64,000 nt of DNA from the NCBI RefSeq assembly GCF_036416795.1, contig NZ_CP143867.1, positions 4,270,001 through 4,334,000 on the forward strand, read 5' to 3'. A model generated the notes under the pieces. It made no database searches. It had not been told where the DNA came from and was given only the letters and a program-made list of their open reading frames with translations. Source of the stretch: Bacteroides sp. MSB163. Its GTDB lineage: Bacteria > Bacteroidota > Bacteroidia > Bacteroidales > Bacteroidaceae. Positions 50,559 to 60,444 of the stretch are shown piece by piece. Position 1 is the first letter of the stretch. Each line of letters begins with the position of its first letter. Both the position numbers and the translations under genes were made by a program.

Positions 50559-51800
50559 ATGAAAATCAATACCGGACGGGGGACTATTCCCTTAATTACG
50601 CTTATCGGCATCTGGTCTATCTCTGCATTGACCTCTTTGCCGGGATTGGCTGTTTCTCCTATTCTGGGACAGCTTTCCACCACTTTTCCGGATGCTTCGG
50701 AGTTGGACATCCAGATGCTTAGTTCCTTACCTTCGTTATTGATTATACCTTTTATTTTATTGGCGGGCAAGTTGGCCGAGAAACGCGACTTCGTCCGTCT
50801 GTTACGCGCGGGGCTCTGGATGTTCGCCGCGAGTGGGGTGCTGTACCTGTTTTCCACAAAAATGTGGCAATTAATAGCTGTCAGCGCCCTGCTGGGAATT
50901 GGTGCGGGACTGATTATTCCGCTTTCTACCGGATTGATATCCCGCTATTTCACGGGAACCTACCGGGTGAAACAGTTTGGATACAGTTCCGCTATTACAA
51001 ATGTTATGCTGGTGGTGGCAACTGCTGTTACCGGTTATCTGGCAGAAGTGAACTGGCATCTGCCTTTCCTGGTCTATTTACTACCTTTGGTAGCCATCAT
51101 ACTCACCATCCATCTGAAAGACGAAAATGCGGATTGTGAAGCACAAATCACGTCATCGGATAAATCTCCTGCTGATACTTCTTCATCGGCAGAAACGACT
51201 GTTCCCGCTATCCCCGGTAAGTATGGTATTCATGTCCGTCATCTGCTGCAACTGATGCTTTTCTACGGGCTTACCACTTATATCGTATTGATCGTGACGT
51301 TCAACCTTCCGTTCCTGATGGAGGAACATCACTTTTCCAGTGGGAACTCGGGGATGATGATTTCCCTCTTCTTCCTTGCTATCATGGCACCCGGTTTCTT
51401 TCTGGGGCATGTTGTAAAGTATCTGAAGGAAAAGACTAAGTTTTACAGTCTGCTGTGTATTGCACTGGGGTTGGCACTGATATGGATTTCTCCCAAAGAA
51501 TGGCTGATTATACCCGGCTGCATACTGGTGGGATTGGGCTATGGGGTTATCCAACCGTTGATTTATGATAAAACGGTGGATACGGCTGTTCCCCAGAAAA
51601 CCACGCTGGCATTGGCTTTTGTGATGGCAATGAATTATCTGGCCGTGCTGCTTTGTCCGTTTATCGTAGATTTCTTCCAATCATTGTTTCATGTACGTTC
51701 GCAGGAGTTTCCGTTTATCTTTAACCTTTGCATTACGATACTTGCATTGATATGGGCGTATAGGAGGAAGAAAGATTTTCTGTTCGGCGATAAGCTGTAA
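50559..51800 (+). CDS. MFS transporter
   Basis: A 413-residue membrane protein with about 12 helices, starting MKINTGRGTIPLITLIGIW. The frame is open back to 50508 but the extension precedes the promoter box. The central loop (about 205-235, SSDKSPADTSSSAETTVP) is hydrophilic and Ser-rich. Motifs such as LAGKLAEKRDFVRLLRAG and GYGVIQPLIYDKT are MFS-like. Substrate is not predictable. It is the last gene before the metal-efflux operon, on the same strand with 125 bp between. Confidence 0.85.
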   Translation: MKINTGRGTIPLITLIGIWSISALTSLPGLAVSPILGQLSTTFPDASELDIQMLSSLPSLLIIPFILLAGKLAEKRDFVRLLRAGLWMFAASGVLYLFSTKMWQLIAVSALLGIGAGLIIPLSTGLISRYFTGTYRVKQFGYSSAITNVMLVVATAVTGYLAEVNWHLPFLVYLLPLVAIILTIHLKDENADCEAQITSSDKSPADTSSSAETTVPAIPGKYGIHVRHLLQLMLFYGLTTYIVLIVTFNLPFLMEEHHFSSGNSGMMISLFFLAIMAPGFFLGHVVKYLKEKTKFYSLLCIALGLALIWISPKEWLIIPGCILVGLGYGVIQPLIYDKTVDTAVPQKTTLALAFVMAMNYLAVLLCPFIVDFFQSLFHVRSQEFPFIFNLCITILALIWAYRRKKDFLFGDKL

Positions 51801-51925
51801 GTCGGTAGTTTCACTTCAATGACTGATATCGATGGTTGAATTGCTAAAATAGCCGGTTCAGCACACAGTCATTCTGTGTATAATTCGGATAGTTTACTTT
51901 TGTGCAAAAAACAAAAGTATAAAAC

Positions 51926-54900
51926 ATGTTCGACGCTATCCTTCGATTCTCAGTAAAGAAGAAGCTTTTTGTGGGGCTTACCACTTTGTTTCTTTTGATT
52001 GGTGGAATTTATTCCATGTTGACACTTCCTATAGATGCTGTTCCGGATATTACAAACAATCAGGTACAGATTGTAACCGTGTCACCAACCTTGGCTCCAC
52101 AAGAGGTGGAGCAACTAATCACAATGCCCGTGGAAATCGCCATGAGCAATATCATGAATGTCACTGAAATCCGTTCTGTCTCCCGTTTCGGGTTGTCGGT
52201 GGTGACGGTAGTCTTTGAAGAGAGTGTACCTACTCTGGATGCCCGCCAGCTGGTGAACGAGCAAATACAGAGTGTGGCCGGTGAGATTCCTTCCGAGTTG
52301 GGTATGCCCGAAATGATGCCTATCACCACCGGGCTGGGTGAGATATACCAATATGTATTGAAAGTGGAGCCGGATTATGAAGATAAATATGATGCCATGG
52401 AGCTTCGTACCATTCAGGATTGGATTGTGAAACGGCAATTGTCAGGTATTCCAGGAATTGTTGAGATAAACAGTTTCGGAGGCTATCTGAAACAATATGA
52501 AGTAGCGGTTGATCCGGATGTACTTTTCTCTCTCAATATCACCATCGGAGAGGTGTTCGAAGCTTTAAATAAGAATAATCAGAATACGGGTGGCAGCTAT
52601 ATCGAGAAAGTAAATCGTGCTTATTATATTCGTTCCGAAGGAATGATAAGCCGCATTAAAGATGTGGAACAGGTAGTAGTAGCTAATCGCAATGGTATTC
52701 CTATCCGTATCAGTGACATCGGTACGGTACGCTTCGGAGCACCCAAACGTTTCGGAGCCATGACAATGGACGGCAAGGGCGAATGTGTGGGTGGCATTGC
52801 CATGATGCTGAAAGGAGCCAATGCCAATGTCGTAACCGGAGAACTGGAGAAAAGGGTGGAAAAGATACAGAAGATATTGCCGGAAGGTGTTACTATCGAG
52901 CCTTATCTGAACCGCTCTGAATTAGTGAACCGCAACATTTCTACTGTTATCTACAATCTGATAGAAGGCGCGATCATCGTATTTCTGGTATTGATTGTTT
53001 TTCTGGGCAATGTACGTGCCGGACTGATTGTGGCTTCCGTCATTCCATTAGCAATGTTGTTTGCATTCATTCTGATGCGTATCTTTAATGTTTCTGCCAA
53101 CCTTATGAGCTTGGGGGCGATAGATTTCGGTATTGTTGTCGATGGCTCCATTGTTATATTGGAAGGTATATTGGCGCATATTTACAGTAAGAAGTTTAAG
53201 GGTCGCACTTTATCGGCAAAAGAAATGGATGCGGAAGTAGAGAAAGGTGCTTCGAGTGTGGTACGGTCTGCGACATTTGCTGTATTCATCATTCTGATCG
53301 TCTTTTTCCCTATACTGACGTTGACGGGAATAGAAGGGAAGTATTTCACGCCGATGGCTAAAACCCTGGTATTTTGCATTATCGGCGCTCTGTTCTTATC
53401 ATTGACTTACGTTCCGATGATGGCTTCCCTGTTCCTGAAACATCATATTGTGACAAAACCGACTTTTGCTGATAAATTCTTTGAAGCACTGAATAAACTC
53501 TATGCCCGTGCCTTGTCATTCTGCTTGCGCTTTAAGTGGCAGACTGTTGCAACTGCGTTTGTGGCTCTGGTTATTTCTCTCTTTCTTTTCACCCGTCTGG
53601 GAGCGGAGTTTATTCCTACGTTGGATGAAGGGGATTTTGCCATGCAGATGACGCTTCCGGCCGGCAGTTCGTTGAGCGAAAGTATCGAAGTATCCAATGA
53701 AGCGGAGAAACTCCTGATGGATAAACTCCCGGAAATCAAACATGTGGTAGCTAAAATAGGTACGGCGGAAGTTCCGACAGACCCGATGGCAGTGGAAGAT
53801 GCCGACGTAATGATTGTCATGAAGCCTTTCAAGGAGTGGACCAGTGCTACCAGTCGTGCCGAAATGGTAGAGAAGATGAAAGAGGCTCTTGAACCGTTAG
53901 CTAACCGTGCGGAGTTTAATTTCTCCCAACCTATCCAACTTCGTTTTAATGAGTTGATGACAGGAGCCAAAGCAGATATTGCTGTTAAACTTTATGGAGA
54001 AGATACACATGAACTCTATCAGAAGGCAAAAAAAGCTGCTGCTTTTGTAGAAAAGGTACCTGGGGCATCGGATGTGATTGTGGAACAGACAATGGGGTTA
54101 CCTCAGTTGGTAGTAAAGTATAATCGTGGAAAGATTGCCCGCTATGGTATCAATATAGAAGAATTGAATACTATTATTCGTACAGCCTATGCCGGAGAGG
54201 CTAGTGGAGTAGTCTTTGAGAATGAGCGTCGCTTTGACTTGGTGGTTCGTCTGGATCAGGATAAAGTGGCTGATTTGAATCTGGATAAACTCTTTGTCCG
54301 TTCCAATGAAGGCATTCAGATACCGGTCAGTGAGGTAGCTACCATTGATTTGGTGAATGGTCCGTTACAGATTAACCGGGATGCAACCAAGCGTCGTATT
54401 GTAATCGGGGTCAATGTGCGTGGAGCGGATATTCAGCAGGTGGTGCAGGATATACAAAAGACGCTGGACAAGAATATTCAATTGAAGCCCGGATATTATT
54501 TCGAATATGGCGGACAATTTGAGAATTTGCAGAATGCCATCAACACTTTGCTGGTTGTTGTACCGGTAGCTCTGATGCTGATTCTGTTACTATTGTTTTT
54601 CGCTTTCAAGAATGTTACTTATACATTGGTGGTGTTCTCTACCGTGCCTCTTTCATTGATTGGCGGTATTCTGGCACTATGGCTACGCGGTCTTCCATTC
54701 AGCATTTCGGCGGGAGTAGGCTTCATTGCCCTCTTCGGCGTAGCGGTTCTCAATGGTATTTTAATGATTAATCACTTTAATGACATAAGAAAAGAAACTA
54801 TGTATGCTCTTTCTACCAGACGGGTGATTGCCCGTGGAACCGCTCATCTGTTGCGGCCTGTTTTCTTGACAGGACTGGTTGCTTCCTTGGGATTTGTTCC

Positions 54901-56242
54901 TATGGCCATTGCCACCTCGGCCGGCGCCGAAGTGCAGCGTCCGTTGGCTACTGTAGTTATTGGCGGGTTGATTGTATCTACTGTATTGACACTGCTTATT
55001 ATTCCTGTTTTCTATCAGATTGTAAGCTATACAGTGGTATGGAAACGTCGTTTCTCTGCGAAAAAGTTCTTGTTCTTCTTTCTGTTGTTGGCTGTTATGT
55101 TGCCCTTTACGGCGAAAGCTCAGGAGAAAGTGACGATGGAGCAGGCTATAGAACTGGCAAAGCAGAACCATCCCCGGTTGAAAATAGCTTCTGCGGCAAT
55201 CCGCCAGGTAAAGGCGGGCAGGGGAGAAGTTTTGGAATTGTCTCCTACCGAGATGAACTATTCATGGGGACAACTGAATGGTGAACTTAGAAAAGACAAG
55301 CAGTGGGAAGTAACCCAAGGCTTAGGCTCGCTGTTGACTCCTTTTTATAAGAATGCCTTGGTGAACAGGCAGGTTGAAACGGGGACTTTCTACCGGCAGA
55401 TTGTTGAAAAAGAGGTAGTGGCGGAAGTGAAGCGTGCATGGGCATATTATCTGTATGCCTGCAATCTTCGTGCTTTATACAATGACCAGAACAAATTGGC
55501 CGGGCAATTACAGCGTATGGGGGAGTTGCGTTATCAGCAGGGAGAAATAACTTTGCTGGAAAAAAATATGACCACCAGTATGGCTGTGGATATGAAGAAT
55601 CGCCTTTTTCAGGCACAAGAAGAGGAAAAACTGGCTTTGTCACGCCTGAATTGGGTCTGTTATGCAGACCGGCCATTGGTTCCGGTAGATACGGCATTGG
55701 TGCAATTTCCGGTAGATTATCAGGCACCGTCTTTTTCGGAAGTTCACCTGAATTATTTCCAGAGTCAGGCTAATGAGGCTAAAGCACAATTGAATGTGGA
55801 GCGAAGCCGATTTTTTCCTGAGCTGTCCTTCGGTTACGTACGTCAGGATATACTTCCACTGAAAGGATTGAATTCGTGGATGGTTGGAGTTTCCTTTCCG
55901 GTTTATTTCTTGCCACGGCATAGCAAGATAAAGCAAGCGAAGGTGGCTGCCGTCATAGCAAGAACTGAAGCAGAGACTAATACACAGAATCTATATAACA
56001 AGGTTTCGGAAGCTGTTGCCAGCTTGCGCCGCCAGTCCGAAAGTCTGCGCTATTATACAACATCGGCATTGAAAGAAGCGGATGAACTGGTGAAGGTGGC
56101 CAACCTGCAGTTGCAACATAGCGAAACGAATATAACTGAATTTATACAAGCCGTTAATGTGGCGCGTGACATTCGTCGCGGATACCTCGAAACGGTATAT
56201 CAATACAATATAGCAGCCCTTGAATACGAACTTTTTAAATAG
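51926..56242 (+). CDS. CusA/CzcA family heavy-metal RND pump fused to a TolC-like outer-membrane factor
   Basis: A 1438-residue fusion. Residues about 1-1040 are a full HME-RND pump: TM1, DAVPDITNNQVQI at the start of the porter domain, and the proton-relay helix LGAIDFGIVVDGSIVILEG with its two Asp and Glu, as in CzcA/CusA. Past TM12 a hydrophobic stretch like a signal sequence (FLFFFLLLAVMLPFTAKAQ) leads into about 370 residues of OMF type (MEQAIELAKQNHPRLKIASAA, GWMVGVSFPVYF-like strands, coiled-coil hairpins). Fusion would tie pump and channel in one chain; such pairs are known in Bacteroidetes genomes. Metal specificity is not clear. The adaptor gene follows by 1 bp. Confidence 0.93.
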   Translation: MFDAILRFSVKKKLFVGLTTLFLLIGGIYSMLTLPIDAVPDITNNQVQIVTVSPTLAPQEVEQLITMPVEIAMSNIMNVTEIRSVSRFGLSVVTVVFEESVPTLDARQLVNEQIQSVAGEIPSELGMPEMMPITTGLGEIYQYVLKVEPDYEDKYDAMELRTIQDWIVKRQLSGIPGIVEINSFGGYLKQYEVAVDPDVLFSLNITIGEVFEALNKNNQNTGGSYIEKVNRAYYIRSEGMISRIKDVEQVVVANRNGIPIRISDIGTVRFGAPKRFGAMTMDGKGECVGGIAMMLKGANANVVTGELEKRVEKIQKILPEGVTIEPYLNRSELVNRNISTVIYNLIEGAIIVFLVLIVFLGNVRAGLIVASVIPLAMLFAFILMRIFNVSANLMSLGAIDFGIVVDGSIVILEGILAHIYSKKFKGRTLSAKEMDAEVEKGASSVVRSATFAVFIILIVFFPILTLTGIEGKYFTPMAKTLVFCIIGALFLSLTYVPMMASLFLKHHIVTKPTFADKFFEALNKLYARALSFCLRFKWQTVATAFVALVISLFLFTRLGAEFIPTLDEGDFAMQMTLPAGSSLSESIEVSNEAEKLLMDKLPEIKHVVAKIGTAEVPTDPMAVEDADVMIVMKPFKEWTSATSRAEMVEKMKEALEPLANRAEFNFSQPIQLRFNELMTGAKADIAVKLYGEDTHELYQKAKKAAAFVEKVPGASDVIVEQTMGLPQLVVKYNRGKIARYGINIEELNTIIRTAYAGEASGVVFENERRFDLVVRLDQDKVADLNLDKLFVRSNEGIQIPVSEVATIDLVNGPLQINRDATKRRIVIGVNVRGADIQQVVQDIQKTLDKNIQLKPGYYFEYGGQFENLQNAINTLLVVVPVALMLILLLLFFAFKNVTYTLVVFSTVPLSLIGGILALWLRGLPFSISAGVGFIALFGVAVLNGILMINHFNDIRKETMYALSTRRVIARGTAHLLRPVFLTGLVASLGFVPMAIATSAGAEVQRPLATVVIGGLIVSTVLTLLIIPVFYQIVSYTVVWKRRFSAKKFLFFFLLLAVMLPFTAKAQEKVTMEQAIELAKQNHPRLKIASAAIRQVKAGRGEVLELSPTEMNYSWGQLNGELRKDKQWEVTQGLGSLLTPFYKNALVNRQVETGTFYRQIVEKEVVAEVKRAWAYYLYACNLRALYNDQNKLAGQLQRMGELRYQQGEITLLEKNMTTSMAVDMKNRLFQAQEEEKLALSRLNWVCYADRPLVPVDTALVQFPVDYQAPSFSEVHLNYFQSQANEAKAQLNVERSRFFPELSFGYVRQDILPLKGLNSWMVGVSFPVYFLPRHSKIKQAKVAAVIARTEAETNTQNLYNKVSEAVASLRRQSESLRYYTTSALKEADELVKVANLQLQHSETNITEFIQAVNVARDIRRGYLETVYQYNIAALEYELFK

Positions 56243-56243
56243 A

Positions 56244-57158
56244 ATGATGACGATGAAAAAGATAACTTTCCCCTTAATTCTGCTGGTGCTGACAGCATGC
56301 GGCGAGAACAAAGAAGTACAACCGGCAGAAGAGGCTACTGCTGTTGCCGTAGCAGAAAATATGACAGATAGCATTCAGGTCGATGCTATCACTTCAGCTA
56401 CTTCTAAACCCAATCAGGTATCATTTAACGGTACAATGGTTATTCCTCCGCAACGGATGGCGACGGTTTCGCTTACGATGGGTGGGGTTATTAAAAGTAC
56501 TTCTTTGTTGCCCGGTGAACCTGTACGGCAAGGGAGTGTATTGGCTACTCTGGAAAATCCCGACTTTATAACTTTACAACAGACTTATCTGGACAGTCAT
56601 GCACAGACTGAATTCCTGGAAGCGGAATACCTTCGCCAGCAAGCTCTTTCTGCCGAACAAGCAGCCTCCCAAAAGAAACTTCAGCAAAGCAAGGCAGATT
56701 ACCTTTCAATGAAAAGCCGTGTAGAGGCGGCAGCTGCACAGTTGAAGTTACTGGAAGTTGAACCTGAAGTCTTGCTGAAGGAGGGTATTCAACCTTTTTT
56801 GCAGATTAAAGCTCCGATCAGTGGCTATGTGGCAGATGTGAAAATGAATGTCGGTAAATATATGAATGTAGGAGATGCCCTTTGTGAAATAGTAGATAAA
56901 AGTCGGACTTTACTCAGATTGACAACCTATGAAAAGGACCTGGCAGATATGAAAGTGGGAAATCCGGTACAATTTCGTGTAAACGGAATGGGAAAAACAG
57001 TATTTAAGGCTACTTTGATATCTATCGGGCAGAAAGTGGATGAAGATACACGCTCTGTTGAAGTCTATGCCAGGGTAGATACTGCGGACAATCAATTCCG
57101 TCCCGGGATGTACGTCACAGCAAGGATTATGAAAGAGCAGGCTTCTGCTGAACAATAA
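56244..57158 (+). CDS. RND efflux periplasmic adaptor (CusB/membrane-fusion) lipoprotein
   Basis: About 304 residues. Three in-frame ATGs lie close together (56244, 56247, 56253); the last gives MKKITFPLILLVLTACGENK with a clean lipobox. The body has the lipoyl/coiled-coil pattern (LPGEPVRQGSVLATLENPDF, a long helical hairpin EFLEAEYLRQQALSAEQAASQKK, IKAPISGYVADVKMNVGKYMNVGD). It bridges the pump and outer-membrane parts. The start is directly after the pump stop, so translation is coupled. Confidence 0.92.
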   Translation: MMTMKKITFPLILLVLTACGENKEVQPAEEATAVAVAENMTDSIQVDAITSATSKPNQVSFNGTMVIPPQRMATVSLTMGGVIKSTSLLPGEPVRQGSVLATLENPDFITLQQTYLDSHAQTEFLEAEYLRQQALSAEQAASQKKLQQSKADYLSMKSRVEAAAAQLKLLEVEPEVLLKEGIQPFLQIKAPISGYVADVKMNVGKYMNVGDALCEIVDKSRTLLRLTTYEKDLADMKVGNPVQFRVNGMGKTVFKATLISIGQKVDEDTRSVEVYARVDTADNQFRPGMYVTARIMKEQASAEQ

Positions 57159-57202
57159 GGTTCCTTATCTTTGAAAAAATAAGGATGTGATGGAATAAAA
57201 TG

Positions 57203-57210
57203 TATCTTTG
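57203..57210 (+). promoter_or_regulatory. -7 box before the sensor kinase
   Basis: TATCTTTG matches the consensus, 19 bp before the ATG at 57230. Another TATCTTTG lies at 57166-57173, so two start sites are possible. This gives the two-component genes their own transcription after the efflux operon. Confidence 0.7.
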
Positions 57211-57229
57211 TATGTAAAATACTGCAAGC

Positions 57230-58267
57230 ATGAAAAACCGGTATACTCTGTTCATACTCATCGTTTCCATTTCCGTGGCAACATTGATTCATTTTCCGGA
57301 ATTGGTTTCTCTCTTTGATGTTTTCGAGAGCCAGACACTGTTTCCGGGCATGAGGCCTGCTGATGTGGCAAGTGAAGTGTTTTTCACTTTCATCTCTCTT
57401 GTGATTCTGTTTGAGGTGAACATTTTGCTGTTCCACTTTAACCAGCCGGCTGTAAAAATTACCTGGCAAAAGATGATATTGTCATTGATACTGACTTGGA
57501 TTTTAAGCAGCTTGTTAGGGAAATGTTTTGTATTCCTGCATCACACTTTCGATATTCCGGCCATTGATGCCATGGTACATCATTATCTGCATCCTCTGCG
57601 TGATTTTATAATAACCTGTACCGTATCGGGAAGTTGTTATATATCCTATCTTATCCGGCGCCAGCAGGAAGTCGTTATAGAAAACCAGCAGTTGCAGGCC
57701 GAGAACATCCTGAACCAGTATGAGGCTTTGAAGAATCAACTGAATCCGCATATGCTATTTAACTCTCTGAATACTCTCCGGTCACTGGTACGCGAAGACC
57801 AGGATAAAGCACAGGAATACATTCAGGAACTTTCCCGTGTTTTGCGCTACACCTTGCAGGGAAATGATTCGAAAAGTGTGTTTTTGAAGGATGAAATAGA
57901 ATTTGTGTCGGCCTATATCTTTTTGTTGAAGATGCGCTTTGAAGATAATCTCTCTTTTGATATTGGTATTGATAATAAATATGCCAATTATTATTTGCCT
58001 CCTATGGCAGTTCAGATGCTGATAGAGAATGCTGTGAAACATAATGAAATAAGCGACAAGCGTCCATTGAATATCCGTATTTATACCGAAGGGGAAGAGT
58101 TAATCGTTACCAATCCGGTGCAGCCTAAACTGACTGCTACTACCGGAACTGGTATAGGGCTGGCAAATCTTGCAAAGCGCTATTATTTGCTTTATAAGCG
58201 GGAGATACAAATCAGCGAGAACGAGCAGTTTACCATACGTATTCCTTTAATATCAAGTGTCTCATGA
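57230..58267 (+). CDS. LytS-type sensor histidine kinase
   Basis: A 345-residue protein with four membrane helices in the first 140 residues, then a coiled linker and the His_kinase (PF06580) domain with NQLNPHMLFNSLNTLRSLV (phosphorylated His near residue 173). An ATPase domain follows with VQMLIENAVKHN and GTGIGLANLAKRY. No sensory domain beyond the membrane region is seen, so the signal is probably in or near the membrane. It overlaps the response regulator by 4 bp (ATGA). Confidence 0.93.
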   Translation: MKNRYTLFILIVSISVATLIHFPELVSLFDVFESQTLFPGMRPADVASEVFFTFISLVILFEVNILLFHFNQPAVKITWQKMILSLILTWILSSLLGKCFVFLHHTFDIPAIDAMVHHYLHPLRDFIITCTVSGSCYISYLIRRQQEVVIENQQLQAENILNQYEALKNQLNPHMLFNSLNTLRSLVREDQDKAQEYIQELSRVLRYTLQGNDSKSVFLKDEIEFVSAYIFLLKMRFEDNLSFDIGIDNKYANYYLPPMAVQMLIENAVKHNEISDKRPLNIRIYTEGEELIVTNPVQPKLTATTGTGIGLANLAKRYYLLYKREIQISENEQFTIRIPLISSVS

Positions 58268-59040
58268 AAGTAATTATTATAGAAGATGAGAAAGCGGCAG
58301 TCCGCAACCTGAAAGCTTTGTTACAGGAAGTGAAGCCGGAAGTGGAAGTTGAGGCTACTGTGGACAGTATTGCGGCTGTATTGGATTGGTTTGCCATACA
58401 CTCTATGCCGGATATGATCTTTATGGATATTCATTTAGCTGACGGATCAGCCTTTGAAATCTTCGATCATGTAGATATTACCTGCCCTATCGTTTTCACT
58501 ACGGCCTATGATGAATATGCTCTTCGTGCGTTCAAAGTGAACAGCGTGGATTATTTATTGAAGCCTATTGGCAAGAGTGACATTGAGAAAGCTTTCCATA
58601 AGTTGGAGCAGTTGCAGGGTCCGGAACAAGGGAAATCCCCTGACAATGCTTTATTGCAATTAATCCATTCGCTGAAAAAGCAGGAAAGTTATAAAACGCA
58701 TTTTCTCATTCCGGTGAAGGGTGACAAGTTGCTACCGGTTTCGGTGGATATGATTCTGCTGTTTTATATTCAGGACTGCAAAGTGAAGGTTGTTCTTGCC
58801 GATGGTAAGGAATATACATTTCCACAAACGTTGGATGAAATAACAGAATGTATCGATCCATCCCTGTTCTTTCGTGTCAACCGGCAATTTCTGATTTCCC
58901 GTGAGGCTATCAAGGATATTGATTTATGGTTCAACAATCGTCTGTCTATTAATCTTCGTTGTAAGGTATCGGATGAGAAAGTGCTGGTAAGCAAGGCACG
59001 TGTGCAGGAATTTAAGGATTGGTTTTCCAAGACACATTGA
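58264..59040 (+). CDS. LytTR-family response regulator
   Basis: A 258-residue regulator with a receiver domain (acidic pocket IIIEDEKAA, phospho-acceptor Asp55 in MIFMDIHLADG, Thr/Lys in FTTAYDEYALRAF and YLLKPIG). It is followed by a LytTR DNA-binding domain (about 150-255, FLIPVKGDKLLPVSVDMILLFYI, FFRVNRQFLISREAI). It is coupled to its kinase. The adjacent efflux operon is a likely target but not proven. Confidence 0.93.
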   Translation: MKVIIIEDEKAAVRNLKALLQEVKPEVEVEATVDSIAAVLDWFAIHSMPDMIFMDIHLADGSAFEIFDHVDITCPIVFTTAYDEYALRAFKVNSVDYLLKPIGKSDIEKAFHKLEQLQGPEQGKSPDNALLQLIHSLKKQESYKTHFLIPVKGDKLLPVSVDMILLFYIQDCKVKVVLADGKEYTFPQTLDEITECIDPSLFFRVNRQFLISREAIKDIDLWFNNRLSINLRCKVSDEKVLVSKARVQEFKDWFSKTH

Positions 59041-59060
59041 GCATGTCGTGAAGAATACAA

Positions 59061-59145
59061 GAGCTACAAGCTACAAGTACTTTGCAGCGTGATAGCGCAG
59101 CCACTCGTAGCTTGTAACTTGTAGCTCATGTAGCTTGTAACTTTT
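59061..59145. repeat. GCTACAA word-repeat hairpin between convergent genes
   Basis: GAGCTACAAGCTACAAGT (59061-59078) faces GTAGCTTGTAACTTGTAGCT and a third inverted copy to 59145. Its word is the same as at 23003-23083. It lies between the response regulator and ald, suiting a bidirectional terminator; the last base overlaps the ald stop region. Confidence 0.75.
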
Positions 59146-60250
59146 ACAGCTCTATCGGTTCATACTTCAGTCCGAACACATCAGCCACCGCTTTATATGT
59201 CACCTGTCCTTCTACCACATTCAGCCCTAATGCCAGTGCGGGGTCGTCCTTGCACGCTTTCCGCCAGCCTTTGTTTGCCAGTGCCACGGTGTAGGGCAGC
59301 GTTGCATTGGTCAGTGCCATGGTGGAGGTGAACGGTACGGCACCCGGAATATTGGCAACGGCATAATGAACGATGCTATCCACTACATACGTCGGTTCGC
59401 TATGCGTGGTCGGGTGGGAGGTTTCAAAGCAGCCGCCCTGGTCGATGGCAACATCTACGAGGACTGTTCCGGGTTTCATCATTTTCAGCATCTCTTTGGT
59501 AATGAGGTGCGGGGCCTTATCGCCCGGGATGAGGACGGAACCTATCACGAGATCTATATTGGGAAGCTCCATCTTGATGTTGTGCATGGAGGAATAGAGC
59601 GTTTTCACGTTCTTCGGCATCACTTCGCTGAGGTAGCGGAGGCGGGAGAGGTTGATGTCCGTAATCAGGACTTCAGCACCCATGCCGGCAGCTATCTGTG
59701 CGGCGTTGGTTCCTACGATACCACCACCCAGAACAAGCACCCGTGCGGGGCGTACACCTGTCACGCCACCCATCAGTTTTCCTTTTCCACCTTGGGGCTT
59801 TTCGAGGAAACGGGCACCTACCTGGGTAGCCATGCGCCCTGCCACTTCGCTCATAGGGGTGAGCAATGGCAGCGAGCGGTCTTCCTTCTCCACGGTTTCG
59901 TAGGCAATGCAGATACCGCCACTTTCTATCATGGCTTCGGTCAATATTTTATCGGCGGCGAAGTGGAAGTAGGTAAATACCACCTGACCTTTTTTAATCA
60001 GTTTGTACTCGGGGGCGATAGGTTCTTTCACCTTCACAATCATTTCCGCCGCGGCATAGGTCGCTTCGATGGTTGGCAGCATTTTCGCACCCACTGCTGT
60101 GTACTCTTCATCCGCGAAACCGCTGTTTGCACCTGCTGATACCTGTACATACACTGTATGACCTTGTTTCACCAACTCGGCTACTCCGGCAGGGGTCATA
60201 CCTACACGGTTTTCGTTGTTCTTGATTTCCTTAGGTACTCCGATAATCAT
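59144..60250 (-). CDS. ald: Alanine dehydrogenase
   Basis: A 368-residue enzyme with the AlaDH/PNT layout: MIIGVPKEIKNNENRVGMTPAGV at the start, the catalytic Lys in VKVKEPIAPEY, His in FTYFHFAADK, and the NAD loop VLVLGGGIVGTNAAQIA. The PGAVPFTSTMALTNATLPY stretch is family-specific. It interconverts L-alanine and pyruvate plus ammonia with NAD. It is transcribed alone. Confidence 0.96.
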   Translation of the reverse strand: MIIGVPKEIKNNENRVGMTPAGVAELVKQGHTVYVQVSAGANSGFADEEYTAVGAKMLPTIEATYAAAEMIVKVKEPIAPEYKLIKKGQVVFTYFHFAADKILTEAMIESGGICIAYETVEKEDRSLPLLTPMSEVAGRMATQVGARFLEKPQGGKGKLMGGVTGVRPARVLVLGGGIVGTNAAQIAAGMGAEVLITDINLSRLRYLSEVMPKNVKTLYSSMHNIKMELPNIDLVIGSVLIPGDKAPHLITKEMLKMMKPGTVLVDVAIDQGGCFETSHPTTHSEPTYVVDSIVHYAVANIPGAVPFTSTMALTNATLPYTVALANKGWRKACKDDPALALGLNVVEGQVTYKAVADVFGLKYEPIEL

Positions 60251-60357
60251 AACCTTAACAGTTTTAATTGGGGGTTAAACATGTCGCAATGTAGCGATTT
60301 CCGTGTTTCGGTGTACTTCGGGAGTAGGTGTTTTACAACAGTATTTTTATACAGGTT

Positions 60358-60444
60358 TTAATCTGAAATAATCGGATGCCCTTGAATTTCAATATTTTGT
60401 TCAGGAGGTAATTCTTGTATGAATATGAAATGATTAGTGTCCAT
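60358..60444 (-). other. 28-codon open frame of doubtful coding status
   Basis: ATG at 60444 to TAA at 60358 encodes a 28-residue peptide ending ELPPEQNIEIQGHPIISD. Its start overlaps the end of the upstream small membrane ORF in another frame. The composition looks protein-like (FIFIQELPPEQ). It may be the displaced C-terminus of a frameshifted gene in this decayed patch rather than a real peptide. Confidence 0.25.
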
